Shown in pieces: positions 41,136-53,358 of a DNA stretch of 64,000 nt. This DNA is from Allodiplogaster sudhausi. Taxonomy: Eukaryota > Nematoda > Chromadorea > Rhabditida > Diplogasteridae. A program made the position numbers and the translations under genes. The stretch spans positions 1,228,501 through 1,292,500 of the forward strand of contig CALZFC010000095.1 in NCBI GenBank assembly GCA_945643635.1. Reading direction: 5' to 3'. The first letter of the stretch is position 1. Each line of letters starts with the position of its first letter. Below the pieces are notes generated by a model. The model had not been told where the DNA came from, ran no database searches, and saw only the letters and a program-made list of their open reading frames with translations.

Positions 41136-41680
41136 GCAGCAGACATACACTCATAGATCCACCACTTCTCGGGCACGTTGTGCTTAGGCACTCTGTGCAC
41201 GCCAAATCTCGAAACTGCACCGAACAGTTCCTGATCAAACAAAGCATTGTGAGTGATCAAACTCCCAAACAACAAACATTAGCATATCAAAATTTGTTCG
41301 TATTGTAAAGGAAGTGGAAGTTATAAACTGTTTGAACACTAAAGCATATTAGAATATATTAATCTCGTCATTTGAGATAATAGTCGAGTTAACTTGAGTT
41401 CGTTCTCTCTTCCTGTCTCTCATCTTCAATCCGTGGTCTTCAGTTCTCTCTCTTTTTCTCGTTTCCAATAAACCGTTCCCTATCTTACGCACACAACTCC
41501 CTATTCTTCATGAACAGAATAATGGAGCAATCCAATTCGAATTGGAAAATTGTACGTTGGCTCGAAACGTGGAGATAACCTCAGCTGTCCAAATATTGAG
41601 TCCTGGAAAGACCCAAATAATAGAAGAGTACACTACTTAAGCGGAGCTGGATTCGGTAAACACCAGTTCACCGCCACAGG

Positions 41681-42757
41681 ATGCTCCGACACACTCTCTT
41701 CTGTCTAGCAGTCATTTTGCTGGGAGCTTCCGCTCTCAGGCCGAAGAACCCGCCCTATGGACAGCTCTCCGTGAAAGGCACGAAGCTGGTGGGCGCCAAT
41801 GGACAACCCGTACAACTCGTCGGAATGTCGCTGTTCTGGTCTCAGTGGATGGGACAGTACTTCAACAGGGACACCGTCAACGCACTCGCCTGTCAGTGGG
41901 GCGCGAACGTGGTGCGTGTCGTGATGGGCGTCGACCAGGGCGGCTACCTCAGCAACAAGCAGAGCGAGCTTGCGAAGGTGCGCACCGTCGTGGACGCGGC
42001 CATCGAGCGCGGCATGTACGTCATCATCGACTGGCACGACCACGAGGCACACAACCACAAGTACCAGGCGATTGACTTCTTCAAGCAAATGGCCCAAACC
42101 TATGGCAAGTACCCGCACGTGCTCTACGAGCTCTTCAACGAGCCTCTCCAGGTATGTCTTTGATTCGGTCTCTTCGCGACTATAGCAAACTTTAGGTGGA
42201 CTGGAACAGCGTTCTGAAGCCCTACCACACCGACGTGCTGAAGGCGATTCGCTCCATCGACCCTGACAACGTGGCTCTGCTGGGTACCCCATCATATTCA
42301 GGAGCCACGGGCATCATCGACGCCAGCAACTCACCTCTGTGGGGTAAGCAGGACGCACGCTTCACTGATATCCTGTTTTAATTTAGGCCAGAAGAACATC
42401 ATGTACGTGCAGCACTTCTACTCGGGTTCGCACCGCGACAACGAGCGAAATGCTTACTCGAGGGCCGCGGCAAAGATCCCCGTGTTCATTTCGGAGTACG
42501 GAGTCTCCGAGGCTGACGGCGGCTCCAACGGACAGATCTACACGGACGAGGCGAACAAATGGTTCTCACTGCTGGACCGAAACAAGGCTTCCTATCTGGC
42601 GTGGTCGATCTGCGACAAAAACGAAGCCGCATCGGCGCTCAAGCCTGGCACCCAGCCCAACCAGGTGGGCAACGACTGGCAGTTGTCGAAGGCCGGTGTC
42701 TTCCTGAAGAATAAGATCAAGTCGAAGAAGCTGTTCTCGTGCAACTCCAGGGGCTAA
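41681..42757 (+). CDS. GH5 endo-beta-1,4-glucanase (cellulase), copy 1
   Basis: Secreted cellulase that cuts internal beta-1,4 bonds of cellulose. Exons 41681-42151, 42196-42343, 42387-42757 join in phase with GT-AG, giving 329 residues. Signal peptide MLRHTLFCLAVILLGASA; mature part starts LRPKNPPYGQLSVKGTKLVG. Catalytic marks: acid/base Glu in YELFNEPLQ, substrate His in YVQHFYSGSH, nucleophile Glu in VFISEYGVSEADGG, with AWSICDKNEAASAL near the end. There is no carbohydrate-binding domain. The wording and length match subfamily 2 of GH5, known from plant-parasitic nematodes and thought to come from bacteria by transfer; the introns of only 40-45 bp and GC-rich coding differ from the neighbourhood. 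Copy 2 lies at 54770. Likely a host-invasion or feeding enzyme. Confidence 0.93.
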
Positions 42758-44030
42758 AGGGGGATTAAAGCAACGACCCGCTCGACAGAGAGTGACGTCC
42801 ACCATGTCTTCTTCTCCGCAACTCTAAATCCACTTAGCGTTTTGCTGATAAACTCTATTCGATTAATTGCATTGTGTGTATAAGGAGACAACTGAAGATT
42901 AACGCGGTCACATATTGGTGCGTTGGGTGGGAAGTGTCTCTTTCGCCAATTTCTCTTTGGAGGTGGACGAGATTCTACGGCATCTCGCCTTCGTGCCCGA
43001 TTCTTACCGCCATCCCTCTAGAATGGGCTGCATCACCTCCCTGACAGTCTATGTATATGTATCTACGAACAGGAATAATGCTGTGATAGAAGACGGATGA
43101 AACTTCCAATGAAGACAATTAATAATCTATTATTCAACCGTTATATTAAAGATATTATCGAAACATAAACAATCTATTCAACAATAGTTGTACGACAAAT
43201 GGGACTTGTTTGGGCTAAAAAAAGCCGAATCAGTTCAGTAATATGTGTGCGAGCTGATTTAGGCTGTGAAACATTGGTAACTGAGAGAACGAGAGAGTAA
43301 GATAGAGAGAGAAGATGGAGAGAGCGAAAGAGAGACAGTGAAAAAGGCGATGCGAGGAACAGCAACGAGAGGAGTTCAAAAAAGGAGAAAACTGATTGAA
43401 GCTGTATGCAGGATCCGTCATCCTTTCTTTCTTCTTGTAACGAAGAGGTACCGTTTTTGTATCATAAAACACTCATGCAACGAAGAGGGGTCATGAAGAA
43501 AGCCATGTGTCTCGTGTTTGCGACTCCGACGTTCCATCATTCCTGAATTATAAGGCGATTAGTATCAGCTTAAACTGGGTAAGTACATTGTCGAACTGCC
43601 GTGAGTTGCATTGCGAGAGCCAGACTAGAGTCAAAGCAAGCAGCAGTGGCCGAGCACCCAGTCAGCCGAAGGAGAAAACAATTTGCATATCCGTGTTCGA
43701 GTTTCTCTTTTTCTCCTTGACATCGGTTTCTCTTTTCTGAACATGCACTCACATCATTCAATGATAATTCTAATAGTTCAAGCTCCAACTTTTTCTTCTG
43801 CCATTGCTCTGCTCAGTCTGCTGTATATCAAATGAAATATGCTCGAACGGAATTCATACAAAAGTACGATGGTACGATAACACCTTGCGTTCCATCAATT
43901 GCGGAGACGACTGCGGAACAGCGCTTGGTTTGTTCGGAAATTTTCATAACTATTTAGTGAGAATTTAGATCGAATGAAAGTATAATTGTTAATTATATTT
44001 TTTATACAATAATTCAGATTGCCTCGTGAA
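42758..44030. other. Spacer between cellulase copy 1 and the next gene
   Basis: The 3' flank AAAGGGGGATTAAAGCAACG recurs after copy 2 (AAAGGGGGATTTAAGCAACG near 55874). Beyond it are GA bits at 43280-43335 and coding-like scraps near 43800-43950 without a recognisable gene. Confidence 0.5.
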
Positions 44031-44035
44031 TTGCG

Positions 44036-44998
44036 ATGATTCGGTGTTTTTCGTCCACTGCCTTGGCCGCTGTTCTCATCTTCATCCTCTTCCCTTCCGC
44101 CGCAAATGCTTTCTTTGGATATTCAAAAAAAGTTTCCTTTCGACTTATTGCCCTTAAAATATGCTCAATGTCAACTTGATCTCTTCTCGTGCTATTAATG
44201 GCCAATACTATTTCATCTTACTCTTACAATTAGAGTCCATCCTATTCAGATCCAACCTTATCTTAATCATGAAAACGAAGCATAAGATAGAAGCTGATCA
44301 TTGACACGGATTTAGTCGCGGATGTTATCGGCGCTGTTGCTCGCGCTCTCAATCCACCCTACGTCGAGGTTTCTTTTTCGTACCTCGACTTTCACAGCAA
44401 GAAACAATTTAATATGCACACATATGTAAGTGGACAGTATAATGTAAAGTTCACTTCCTTCAGCAAATCAATGATTGATCAGTCAATTAATGCGTTCAAC
44501 TTATGCCAACTTTACATATCTATTTTTTCATGTAAATCAATAAATTTTGAGAATAAATGATAACAATGGATAATTCAATTTGTTAAATAGACCTACCAAA
44601 ATCTTTTGACTGTAAATGTAGCTCTTCTCGTCTTCCTTCCTCCTTTATTTCCTACAGTGCATCCCGACCTGGTCCGAGTGGTCGGAGTGGACGGGCGACT
44701 GCTCTCCGCCGTGCGGCTGGTGCGGGAATCATTCGCGAACGCGCGACTGCACTTCAAATTAATTAACAGAAAGTAAGTAAGTAAAGACACACAAAAGGTA
44801 TGTGGAAGAGTATGTCTGATTTTCAATTATATAAAAAAAAATTTTTAATGATGAAAATTAAAATAATGAAATATAAATATAAATTCCAGCGGTGACGCCA
44901 GCCAGACGGAGCCGTGCTGCGCGCGTGAGCTGTGTCGTTTTCCTGCGCCGAATTGCTGCACCCCTTACAAAAAGAACAGCGACTCTATTTGCGAATGA
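44036..44998 (+). CDS. Small secreted thrombospondin type-1 protein, possibly truncated
   Basis: 44036 opens a clear signal peptide (CFSSTALAAVLIFILFPSAA) followed by FFGYSKK. 44316-44368 may be a second exon (ADVIGAVARALNPPYVE) but its phase does not close. An acceptor at 44659 leads to a TSP1 repeat: PTWSEWSEWTGDCSPPCGWC, then NHSRTRDCTSN and an in-frame TAA at 44759. A last segment at 44889-44998, SGDASQTEPCCARELC and APNCCTPYKKN, is the rest of the TSP1 fold plus a Cys tail. Compared with the copy at 46605-47507, about 30 bases are missing after CTSN, which creates the stop. So the gene either ends early or is decayed. Confidence 0.6.
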
Positions 44999-45204
44999 TT
45001 GAAGATAATGTGGACTGAAGTTTGCAATTGAATGCCGTATTCACTCCGTGTATATCCATAATACAATTGTTGATAAAATATGATGATATCCATTCAATCA
45101 GCTGATTTCCAGAATCGATCATGAGAATGAAGTAAAATGTGTTTAGCCAACTGTGCCTGGGATTCCAATGACTCTACTAGGCGAGCATTACATATGAACA
45201 AAGC

Positions 45205-45780
45205 AAACTATTTACATTTTGAGTCCCAGAATCTGCTGTTTGCTTAAGACTTTGGTAAATTTAAATTCATGCCGATGGCACTTAAAGTTAGCTGTGGCAA
45301 GCATAACGGTACAGATTTTGCACTTTGGACAGCAATTATCACTTCACTACGACAATACTGAGAACGACAGAGAAGTGAGAAAGAGACATAGACAGAGAGC
45401 TTATGTGGTAACTGCAAACGAATAAGTAGGTATTAAGATGTCTCGTCATGAGCGCAACTCTAATGAGGCTCAAAAAGAGTTTTCCTACTGCCTACACTCA
45501 TCATTCTCTACACGGATCGAATGATGGTCTAGTGCCCTCCAATCTTCTCCTCTCGTTCTGAACACGAGTATCTTCTATCTTCGTCTCTTTTCATCTGCTA
45601 GTCGCATACAACGACTATTAACATTCCTCCACCGTCCACATCCAAACTGCTCAACCGCCCGCTCCCAGTGTCTGCTAAGAGCTCATTCGCAAGCTGATGA
45701 ATATTTATGACAAAGTCGTGTTTAACATCGAGCTTACTTGAACATATTTAAGTATTTCAAAGTAGTTATTAAAAAGAATA
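45205..45780. repeat. Segmental duplicate (left copy)
   Basis: Matches 52610-53170 in order over about 560 bp (shared ACGACAGAGAA, AGACAGAGAGCTT, AAGCTGATGAATATTTATGA, CGTGTTTAACATCGAGCTTA). The two copies carry the 5' part of the unknown family X described below. Confidence 0.88.
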
Positions 45781-46094
45781 TTTACAGACCAACACTGATG
45801 TCACGCAAAAATAAATTCGATTGCTGGGTATTACTCTTTAGATCCCAAGAAAGAAAAGGACCTGGGTCTTTTCGGGTTCTCCAGGAAGCTGCTCACCAAC
45901 TCAGGTTTTTCTTCCAAATAACCTCGTTAGATATAATTTTGCTCGTTTATGGTATTTCTTAAAGTACCATAGTCATTCTTGTCATTTCTTGCATTCAATG
46001 TTTAGAAAGGGTTCGAGACATCGTGATGCATGAAATGTCAGAAGGCAATACCGAATCATCGACTCCGATCATCACGGTCCAGGATGGGCAATGA
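45681..46094 (+). pseudogene. Unknown family X, copy 1, broken
   Basis: Segments LIRKLMNIYDKVVFNIE, PKKEKDLGLFGFSRKLLTNS and ERVRDIVMHEMSEG match the intact-looking copy at 53359-53963. An 11-base deletion after GAAATGTCAG shifts the frame, the first donor is lost (GAGCTTAC in place of GAGGTTAC), and the last exon is replaced by retroelement sequence. Confidence 0.75.
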
Positions 46095-46124
46095 TGTGAG
46101 TTAACATTTATTACAAAAGCTGCG

Positions 46125-46472
46125 TTATAAATGAAATGTTCCTGCCATTTCATTTATAACCAGGAAAAGTCGCTCCTTTGGTAGAAGTAGAGTTGCTAGA
46201 CGAGGAGAGAGGCCTTTGAACACGGCTCTTTGCGCGAGATGTGGTCGCAGAAGGAATGCAACGCCATGGGACGCAGTAGCGCCGCCCGAGTGGTAGATTA
46301 CAGTGCCTGATGAGGTAAGATTAAAAGAAGCCAAACCGACTATTCTTGCTTCCTGTACTGCAATCACGTCCCATTTGATCTTCTCGAGGGATAGTTCCAT
46401 CTCGGTCTGCTTATCCTTGGGGGCGAGCGTCCTGGCATTAATGGTGCCGATGTGGAAGTGTCGACTCATCAA
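46125..46472 (-). mobile_element. Non-LTR retrotransposon endonuclease fragment
   Basis: 115-residue open frame beginning MMSRHFHIGTINARTLAPKD, with KWDVIAVQEARI, GGATASHGVAFLLRPHL and LSPRLATLLLP, the N-terminal half of an exonuclease/endonuclease/phosphatase domain as found in non-LTR elements. The frame then ends; no reverse transcriptase follows on the minus side. It sits where the last exon of family X copy 1 should be. Confidence 0.8.
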
Positions 46473-46604
46473 GATGGCTTACAACTACCGCCTGCCGCGG
46501 CTTCTGGTAGAGGGAAACAAGTTCTAGGCGGAGGAAATTGTTAACGAGAGCGAAAAGAGATTCAACCGCTCGCCATCCGCTTTTGAACCCGGAACAGCTT
46601 CTAC

Positions 46605-47507
46605 CCGGAGGATTTTACGACAACCACGACCACCACAACAACCACCACGACCACAACGCTTGCTCCAGTAAGTTGGTTGCATGATGTCAGATTCATACAT
46701 ATCTGCATGTAAATCGATAAATTTTCAGAACAAATGACAAGAATGTATAATACAACTTATTCAAATGGCCTACCAAAAGCTTTTGTCTGTAAACCTCTTC
46801 ACTTCCATTCTTCTCTCCAGGCATGGTCCCAGTGGTCTGCGTGGGCGGGCGACTGCTCCCCGCCGTGTGGCTGGTGCGGAAAGCAGTCGCGCACGCGAGT
46901 CTGCACTTCAAGCGGCGCGTGCAGGTTCATTGATACACCCACAGAAAGTGATCTACGAAAAAGTATCGCAAAAGCGAACTATACTTTCTTCTTGATATCC
47001 ATTCCATTTCAGAACATATTGCAATAATTTCGCTTATTGTCAAATATATAGTATAGTATGGTGTGATGGAAATAATACTAATACGGGTAGGAATCAGTGA
47101 GTCCAGGGGGTGAAAAGAAGAGGCAGTCACTGCTCCTCTTGCACGATTTGCATCCCAATTTTCACGAAGGGATGAGTGATACAGTCGTTAGAGAAATGCG
47201 AGACAAATTGAGATATGTTAGAGACGCATGCGGTTCAAATTTGAAATTTTGTTGCGGGCCCTAAATGGCGGTTCATCCAGTTGGGGCTTTGGCACAGTTT
47301 GAAGCGTAATTTTATCAAATACAGTTTTCTCTCGTCGGGTACTTACCTTCTTTCAATTCTGAAAATTAAAATAATAGAGTAAATATAAATTCTAGCGGTG
47401 ACGCCAGCCAAACGGAGCCGTGCGGCGCGCGTGATCTTTGCCCGGATCCGAAGCCGACGTGCTGCGATCATTACAGAAAAAAGCATCGTCGATCAGCAGA
47501 TGATTGA
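46605..47507 (+). CDS. Thr-rich plus thrombospondin type-1 secreted protein, 5' end lost or unlinked
   Basis: 46605-46671 codes NSFYPEDF and then 14 consecutive Thr, ending LAP at a GTAAGT donor; this matches the end of paralogues A and B (IYSFYAEDL and Thr). 46821-46947 is a TSP1 repeat: AWSQWSAWAGDCSPPCGWCG and KQSRTRVCTSSGACRFID. 47396-47507 is the end: GDASQTEPCGARDLCPDP, TCCDHYRKKHRRSADD, TGA. Together this suggests an ancestral layout of signal, Cys domain, Thr linker, TSP1. The PAN-like exon and signal are absent upstream, where the retroelement fragment lies. Phase between the last two exons was not closed. Confidence 0.6.
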
Positions 47508-47799
47508 AGATACATACTATGGATTGGATTTTGCAATTCAATGCCGTATTCACTCCATGCATATCCATAATAGATTTGTTGATAAAAAAATATGTGAACC
47601 ACCTGATCAGCTTAATCGATCATGAGAGTGACGTAAAAATATGCTAAGCAAACGATAAGAAAACCGTGCCTAAGATTTCAATGACTCTTGGCCAACAACT
47701 TTGACAGTTAAAGAAAAGTTTTCAAGAGATGAAAAGGAAAGGTGTTGGAGATTGTAATATATTTTTATTGATTCAACAATTTATTTCAAGACCAACTAC

Positions 47800-47935
47800 A
47801 TCATGATGGAGTATTTGCGACTGCTACCCGACGTGTGGCTCGTGCGTAGAGCAAACGCGCATGCGCTTATGCACCTCAACCTGCCCGTGCAGGTTCATTC
47901 ATATACACACAGAAAGAAGTCTAGGAGAAAATATC
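47800..47935 (+). pseudogene. TSP1 repeat relic
   Basis: Frame CDCYPTCGSCVEQTRMRLCT then STCPCR recalls the TSP1 exon at 46821 but the WSxW part is gone; surrounding sequence matches the flank of the 46.9 kb copy. A second, more eroded relic is at 56400-56505. Confidence 0.7.
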
Positions 47936-48120
47936 GTAGAAGCGAACTATATTTACTTCTTCATGCCCTACGGAAATATTTCGCCCCGAACATATTGCAG
48001 CAATATCGCAAGTTATCAACTAAATGGTTCATTTAAACCTTTTCTACTTCAAACTTAGTTTGGAAAGAAGTGATATTTAATGGAAAGGAGAGCATGCGAA
48101 GTATGTAGTTTAAGCCGCTG

Positions 48121-49200
48121 CTAAAACAGCTGCTTGGACTTCGTCATCAATTGTTTCAGAACGTAGAGGCCGGACTCTTCAGTGTCGTGGGCCTCCTGAA
48201 AAAACGTTTATCCCTACTTAGTCTGTTGTAAACTTTAGAATGGTTCGCACCATATGACCAGCGCGAAGAATGTAGATGAGCTGAAGATTCTTATAAGACT
48301 TTGTGAAGGTGGCCCGACGGAAGTTCGCAGTTGCAAATGACTTCTAAAGACGCTTGTATGAATACCAACATCTCAAACATTCATTATGTACATATATCAT
48401 TTGAATATATACAATATTACCAGTTATTCATGTTTAAGACTATAAAAGCAGATTTGACCTTTGGAGCGGAGAGGAAGTTCTTGAGATCAGGCCACTGAAG
48501 ACGGTTGATCCACTTTTCAGTGCCTGGAAAGATGTTACATCGTTGATGCGACTGTTTCAGAAGAACTTGCCAAGCATGTCACAGATGAGGTCGAGCTGTC
48601 CATTGAAGGCAGTCACTTGCAGGCCTTGCTTCAAGAGTTCATCCACTGCAATGGATTCAAGAAGAGAAAGATCGAAGATCACATTGGTTTTCAAGACATG
48701 ACAGACCGGTAGCGTAGTTTGGCTTCATGAAGTCGCCGGATTGGTGTCTGAAGACTTGAAGAGATTGGCCTGCAAGAGGCATGTCTAATGAATAGATAAG
48801 ATAAGGATTCAAAATCGACCGTTATGTCGCAAGAGGGTTATTTATCACGAATAGCTGACCTACAAAGTGAACATTGGCGGGGATGATTCCGAGTTTCTTC
48901 CTAACGACGGTGTTCATGTAATGATCGAGTTTCTCTGAATGGAGGGGACGGACGTGGTTGTCGAAGAGCAGCTCTCAACAAGAGATCTTTCAGTTTAGAC
49001 AAGAAGATCTAGCACGGAGAAATGAAAGAATGCACCGATGGAAGTTCGCTTTTCCTTCTCGTTCAAGGTGAATGACCAATCATCCTGGTCCCTGTACTTT
49101 AGTATATTGTACCAGCTGACGCCGCTGGTCTCCTGAGCATAATAACAATTCTTCAAAAAATTATAGATTTAAGTAAAATAAATACATATATACATATACA

Positions 49201-49242
<42 letters not shown>

Positions 49243-50330
49243 GTCGAAACAAACATTTCCGACGAGTTCCTGCATCCACCCGAACCACGCAGTCAGTGAA
49301 CGCTGCCCACTTGCCATTGTCTACCAGATTCTGACATGTCGCGGCTTGCTTGTTCACTCGCAGAAGCTGCTGCTCGTCCAGGTAAGACTAGGGCAAGCCA
49401 GTTCTTCATGGATGCCGATACAAATGTATGTATGTAAGTATGTACATTATGCACAGTTTTAAGCTCTATGAAACTATTTTTTACGTTTCATAAAAGTAAA
49501 TCCTTCTTCTACTTGTAAATGACCACCAAAGGCTAAGCAAACATTGGCATAGAGAAAAGGTCCCCAGGTGTTGACGTAATCCATGGAAGAGATCCACGAA
49601 TCTCCGAGAGCAACACCAGCAAACTTCTTCAGTGGCACGACGCCCGACTTCACGGCCTGCATGAATAGAGATTAACTGACGGAAAGCTATTGGCTTGCCC
49701 GCCGCTGACATTGTTGAGAAGTCGCGCAAACTCGGCCGCCATCTTTCCGCCGTAACTCTCGCAGACGACGTAGAACACTCGGTCTCGATACTCGGGATGA
49801 GCGGAGAAAAACGATGTCGCCCATCCAAGGAGATCCTAAGTCATTCATCAATAATCATTTTGGAGTGCTGGATATTACACGAAAACCTTTCCAATGTCCT
49901 CAACCGTCTCGTGTATGCATCCGAATTGTCGACGTAGGAGAAGCCAGTGCCGACCGGATTGTCAACGAAGACGAGGTCTCCGACTTGCAGCTGCAAATGA
50001 TCAATGATCATAGATCACTTGGTTAAAAATAAAGGATTGAAACGTTTACACGTGACCAGCGACGCTCACAAACAGAGGTAGACGCCCGATCATTGCCATA
50101 GAGATCCTTTGGTCCGAGTTCTTCAAAGTCTCCATAGCCGGCACCGGACGCTCCTGGTCCACCCTAAATTGGCCTTTCGAATCAGAGTGAACGAGTATGG
50201 CATGTGCAATGAAGAGACGGAACCTGCAACCAGAGGAAGAGAGGACGGGAGCTGCTGGCAGGAGAAGCGGCGTAGAGCCACCAGAAGAGGTGAGCACCCG
50301 GACGGATGTTGACGTACGCCCAGTCCTCAA
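48121..50330 (-). pseudogene. SCPEP1-like serine carboxypeptidase (S10), copy 1, one-base frameshift
   Basis: Family S10 lysosomal/secreted carboxypeptidase. Minus-strand exons: about 50224-50325 (AHLFWWLYAA), 50070-50163 (GGPGASGAGYGDFEELGPKD), about 49886-49990 (LQVGDLVFVDNPVGTGFSY), about 49690-49850 with catalytic CESYGGKMAAEFA, about 49495-49660 (GVALGDSWISSMDYV), about 49250-49382, 49040-49137, 48890-48990, 48710-48775 (QSGDFMKPNYATG), 48540-48650 with GQLDLICDMLG, 48470-48530, 48280-48340 with the catalytic His in RAGHM, ending SKQLF and TAG at 48121. Relative to copy 2 one base is missing near 49912 (ACGAGACGG against ACGAAGACGG), which shifts the frame after DAYT. Otherwise complete; an assembly error is possible. 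The signal exon was not found. Confidence 0.82.
49205..49236. repeat. (AT)n tract in carboxypeptidase intron
   Basis: About 30 bases of TA repeat next to the exon at 49250; the equivalent intron of copy 2 has a much shorter tract at 57788-57800. Confidence 0.8.
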
Positions 50331-51172
50331 GGAATCACTCTTGATGTTATTCTAAAATTTAACCGTTAGCATTTCTTGAGCATGATCCTTTTCTTTGCCT
50401 ATCAATCCATCTCGTGCGCTTTGATGATTTATGCTATGTCTTCTGCGGACAAAAAATTAAAAGCGGAAATTTGGCATGAGTGCTGATAAATGCGTATTGC
50501 TGCAAGAAAAAGTGATTGTATCCACTATTTATTATCAACAAAATATATTTGTTCTATAAATTAACACATTTCGATAACAATATTGGAAAATAATAGTTCG
50601 ATACTTAAAGGAAGTCCCCGGTGAATGTTTGGACAAGCAATTCAAAATAGGCATTTGACCCATGAAGTGTCCCGCACGGAAGGGCCTCAAGCTGCCAATG
50701 GCTAAAATATGCCTGGTTCTCTACCCGTCACGTTTTCGTAAGGCTGTGATCCTCTCATTTCAGTGCTGCTGCCATTGCACTCCCTCCACAGAAATTTGTG
50801 GTCAAAGAATTGTATAGGGAGCTGACCTGTTGAGAAAATTCCAGCCAATATCGGTTGTGAGCTTGGATATGCACGCTTTGAAGAATGTGATTCGGGTTTG
50901 GCTTTGTTATACACGGATCTTTTTTCAAAATAGATGGATTTGGCGTTTTTGATGCGCTCGTTATATCGGACATTCGTCATGCTACATTAATTGTTTGTAG
51001 TATCCACCTTCTGAGTTTCATCGGGTCACAATTTAGTGAACACGAGATTTGCTTTGAACTGTTGAAACATCTTTTGTGCCTTGACAAGTAGTAACTTTAT
51101 TTAGCTAGATTTATTGGAATAGGAAGTTAATCGAGTTCTAAATCAAACATAGGAAGGGTCTTTGGCGGAAAG

Positions 51173-51530
51173 TTACTGGAGATCGTGGTCAACTGTAGTC
51201 TTTGGCAGGGAGAAGAAGAAAGCCTTCTTGAGCCTGGCGGCGTTCCTGCAATGGCAGAAAGATTCCATGTATAAAGAGCAGCTTTTGTAAATGCTTACTC
51301 ACATCATAGGCAATCCTGGACCGTGATGATCGGAGTCGATGATTCGGTATTGCCTGACGGCAAAGTCTGACATTTCATGCATCACGACGTTTCGAATCCT
51401 TTCTAAATTACATTGAATGCAAGAAATGACAAGAATGACTATGGTACTTTAAGAAATACCATAAACGAGCAAAATTATATCTAACGAGGTTATTTGGAAG
51501 AAAAACCTGAGTTGGTGAGCAGCATCCTGG
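51173..51530 (-). pseudogene. Unknown family X, copy 3 (inverted), 5' truncated
   Basis: Exons 51303-51402 (IRNVVMHEMSDFAVRQYRII) and 51173-51245 (NAARLKKAFFFSLPK, then TTVDHDLQ and TAA) are intact and in phase. The preceding exon (51507-51530) keeps only FSRMLLTNS before similarity stops at about 51531. Its last exon differs from copy 2, which ends SERA. Confidence 0.7.
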
Positions 51531-51691
51531 AGAACCTTTTATTGGTTCCGATTTCAACAAAAGTTGGTTTTAGTTTTCTTCCAAGATTAATCGCACGCCA
51601 GGTTAACAATGACCGGAAATCAACCATTCAGGAAGAGCTACCATTGGCAGACTAACTAGACACTGCGAACAACAAATGGGAACGTGCTATA

Positions 51692-52117
51692 CTAGAGATC
51701 CTCTGATTCGAAGCTGTAGATCTCCCCCGTTCCCGCCGCGCAAGATCCGCCTTCGAGGCGCTCAAAGTAGGCGGAGCTTGACTGGACGGGCCCTGATAAG
51801 GAAAAGACGACTCTGCACGGATAATCTTGACCGTCGATAACATTCGCGTGACTGAAGATGGGTAAAAAACAACGGAATAGCTAATCAGAGTGGGCACTTG
51901 CATTTTTGCAGACTGTAAAGCAGAGCGTATGGTCGTTTGCTATGATGCTTAGTTGCGATTCGTCAGTCCGCTGGAATCGGGTGAAAGTTGCTGAGGTCTA
52001 TAAAGATATTATAAGCGATTTTTAATAGAAGTACATAGGCCTAGGTGGATATAATCCGAGCAAATATCTAACCATCGACGGGAAAAGGAGGCTTGCGAGA
52101 AGGAATGCGCACAGCAT
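51692..52117 (-). pseudogene. Small secreted Cys protein, paralogue E (inverted), frame broken
   Basis: Signal exon 52073-52117 codes MLCAFLLASLLFPSM, nearly identical to paralogue B. The second exon (about 51925-52005) reads ATFTRFQRTDESQLSIIAND with only part of the RCFEDCKN motif kept (LCFTVCKN). The last exon keeps YPCRVVFSLSGP, SAYFERLEGGSCAAGTGEIY and ends SFESEDL with TAG, but the frame entering it is shifted by one base and the Thr tail is gone. Confidence 0.7.
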
Positions 52118-52609
52118 TTTCTGTTGAATGAGAATCGCCACAGGCTTCTCACAAAAGTGGAATTCCGGATGATTGTCCTATCCATAAATCCTTTTGCCCT
52201 TCCTTCGGCACTCCCATCCTTGCCTTGAAGTTTCGTTGCGTAGCAGCTAAGTGCTTCACATCACAGGCTCGCCGTTCACTTCCTCCTTGCAAGCTCGGGC
52301 GGTGCTCGGATCGCGGAGACCCTCTCGCGAAGAATTTGACTTTCTTCTGTAACAACCGAACCAGTATATCAAATGTTAGCCACTCTCTAATAATTGAATT
52401 GTTTTAAAGATAAACATTGAACTAGATTCATAGAAGTTTGCAAGTTTTAGCAGAATAACAAGGTAAAGCTAAATTTTTATATGTGTGTCTCAAACAAGGT
52501 GTCCTTATGTTAATTGTATACGACTAGACTTGAAAAGGACTGTTACTTCGTTCCTGTAATCGAACGTTTTACCAGAATGTTTCTTTGAAGAACATAAAAT
52601 ACATACTAC

Positions 52610-53170
52610 CTGTACATATTGAGTACGAGAATCTATTGTTTGTTTAAGACTTTTGCAAATTCATGGCGATGCTACGTATAGCTTGATGTGGCAAGCGTAA
52701 CCAGAACAGATATTCGGCACTTTTGATATCAATTATCACTTCGCAATAATTATTCGGAGAACGACAGAGAAAAGCGAGGAAGAGACAGAGACAGAGAGCT
52801 TGTGTGGTAAATGCAAACCATTAATGAGGTATAAATATGTCTCCTCATGAGCGCAACTCTAATGATGCGCGAAAAGCGTCTTCCTACTGCTTCCCCCCTG
52901 ATCATTCTCTACATGGACCAAATCATGGTCTAGTGACCTCCAATCTTCTCCTCTCGTCATGAACACGAGAACCTTCTATCTTCGAATCTTTTCATCTGCT
53001 AGTCGCATACAACGACTATGAACATTCCTCCACCGTCCACATCCAAACTTCTCAACCGCCCGCTCCCAGTGTCTGGTGAGAGCTCATTCGCAAGCTGATG
53101 AATATTTATGACAAAGTCGTGTTTAACATCGAGCTTACTTGAACATATTTAAGTATTTCAAAGTAAAGTA
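52610..53170. repeat. Segmental duplicate (right copy)
   Basis: Counterpart of 45205-45780. Its right end also duplicates locally: AAGCTGATGAATATTTATGA at 53091 and AAGCTGATGAATATTTACGA at 53421. Confidence 0.88.
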
Positions 53171-53358
53171 GCATCATCATGTCTAGTAAGTGAAGTCTGC
53201 TTTCATGGTTTATTTTTTTCCAGTAGTCGATATAGTTAGAATTCGTCTATTTGTGGCAAATCATTGGAGATTATATTTGAAAAAAATTATATTTTGAGCA
53301 AAAAGCAATTTGTAGCAATAAGAAGAAAATTTTTTTGTCGCAAAAAGTAAATTTCCGG

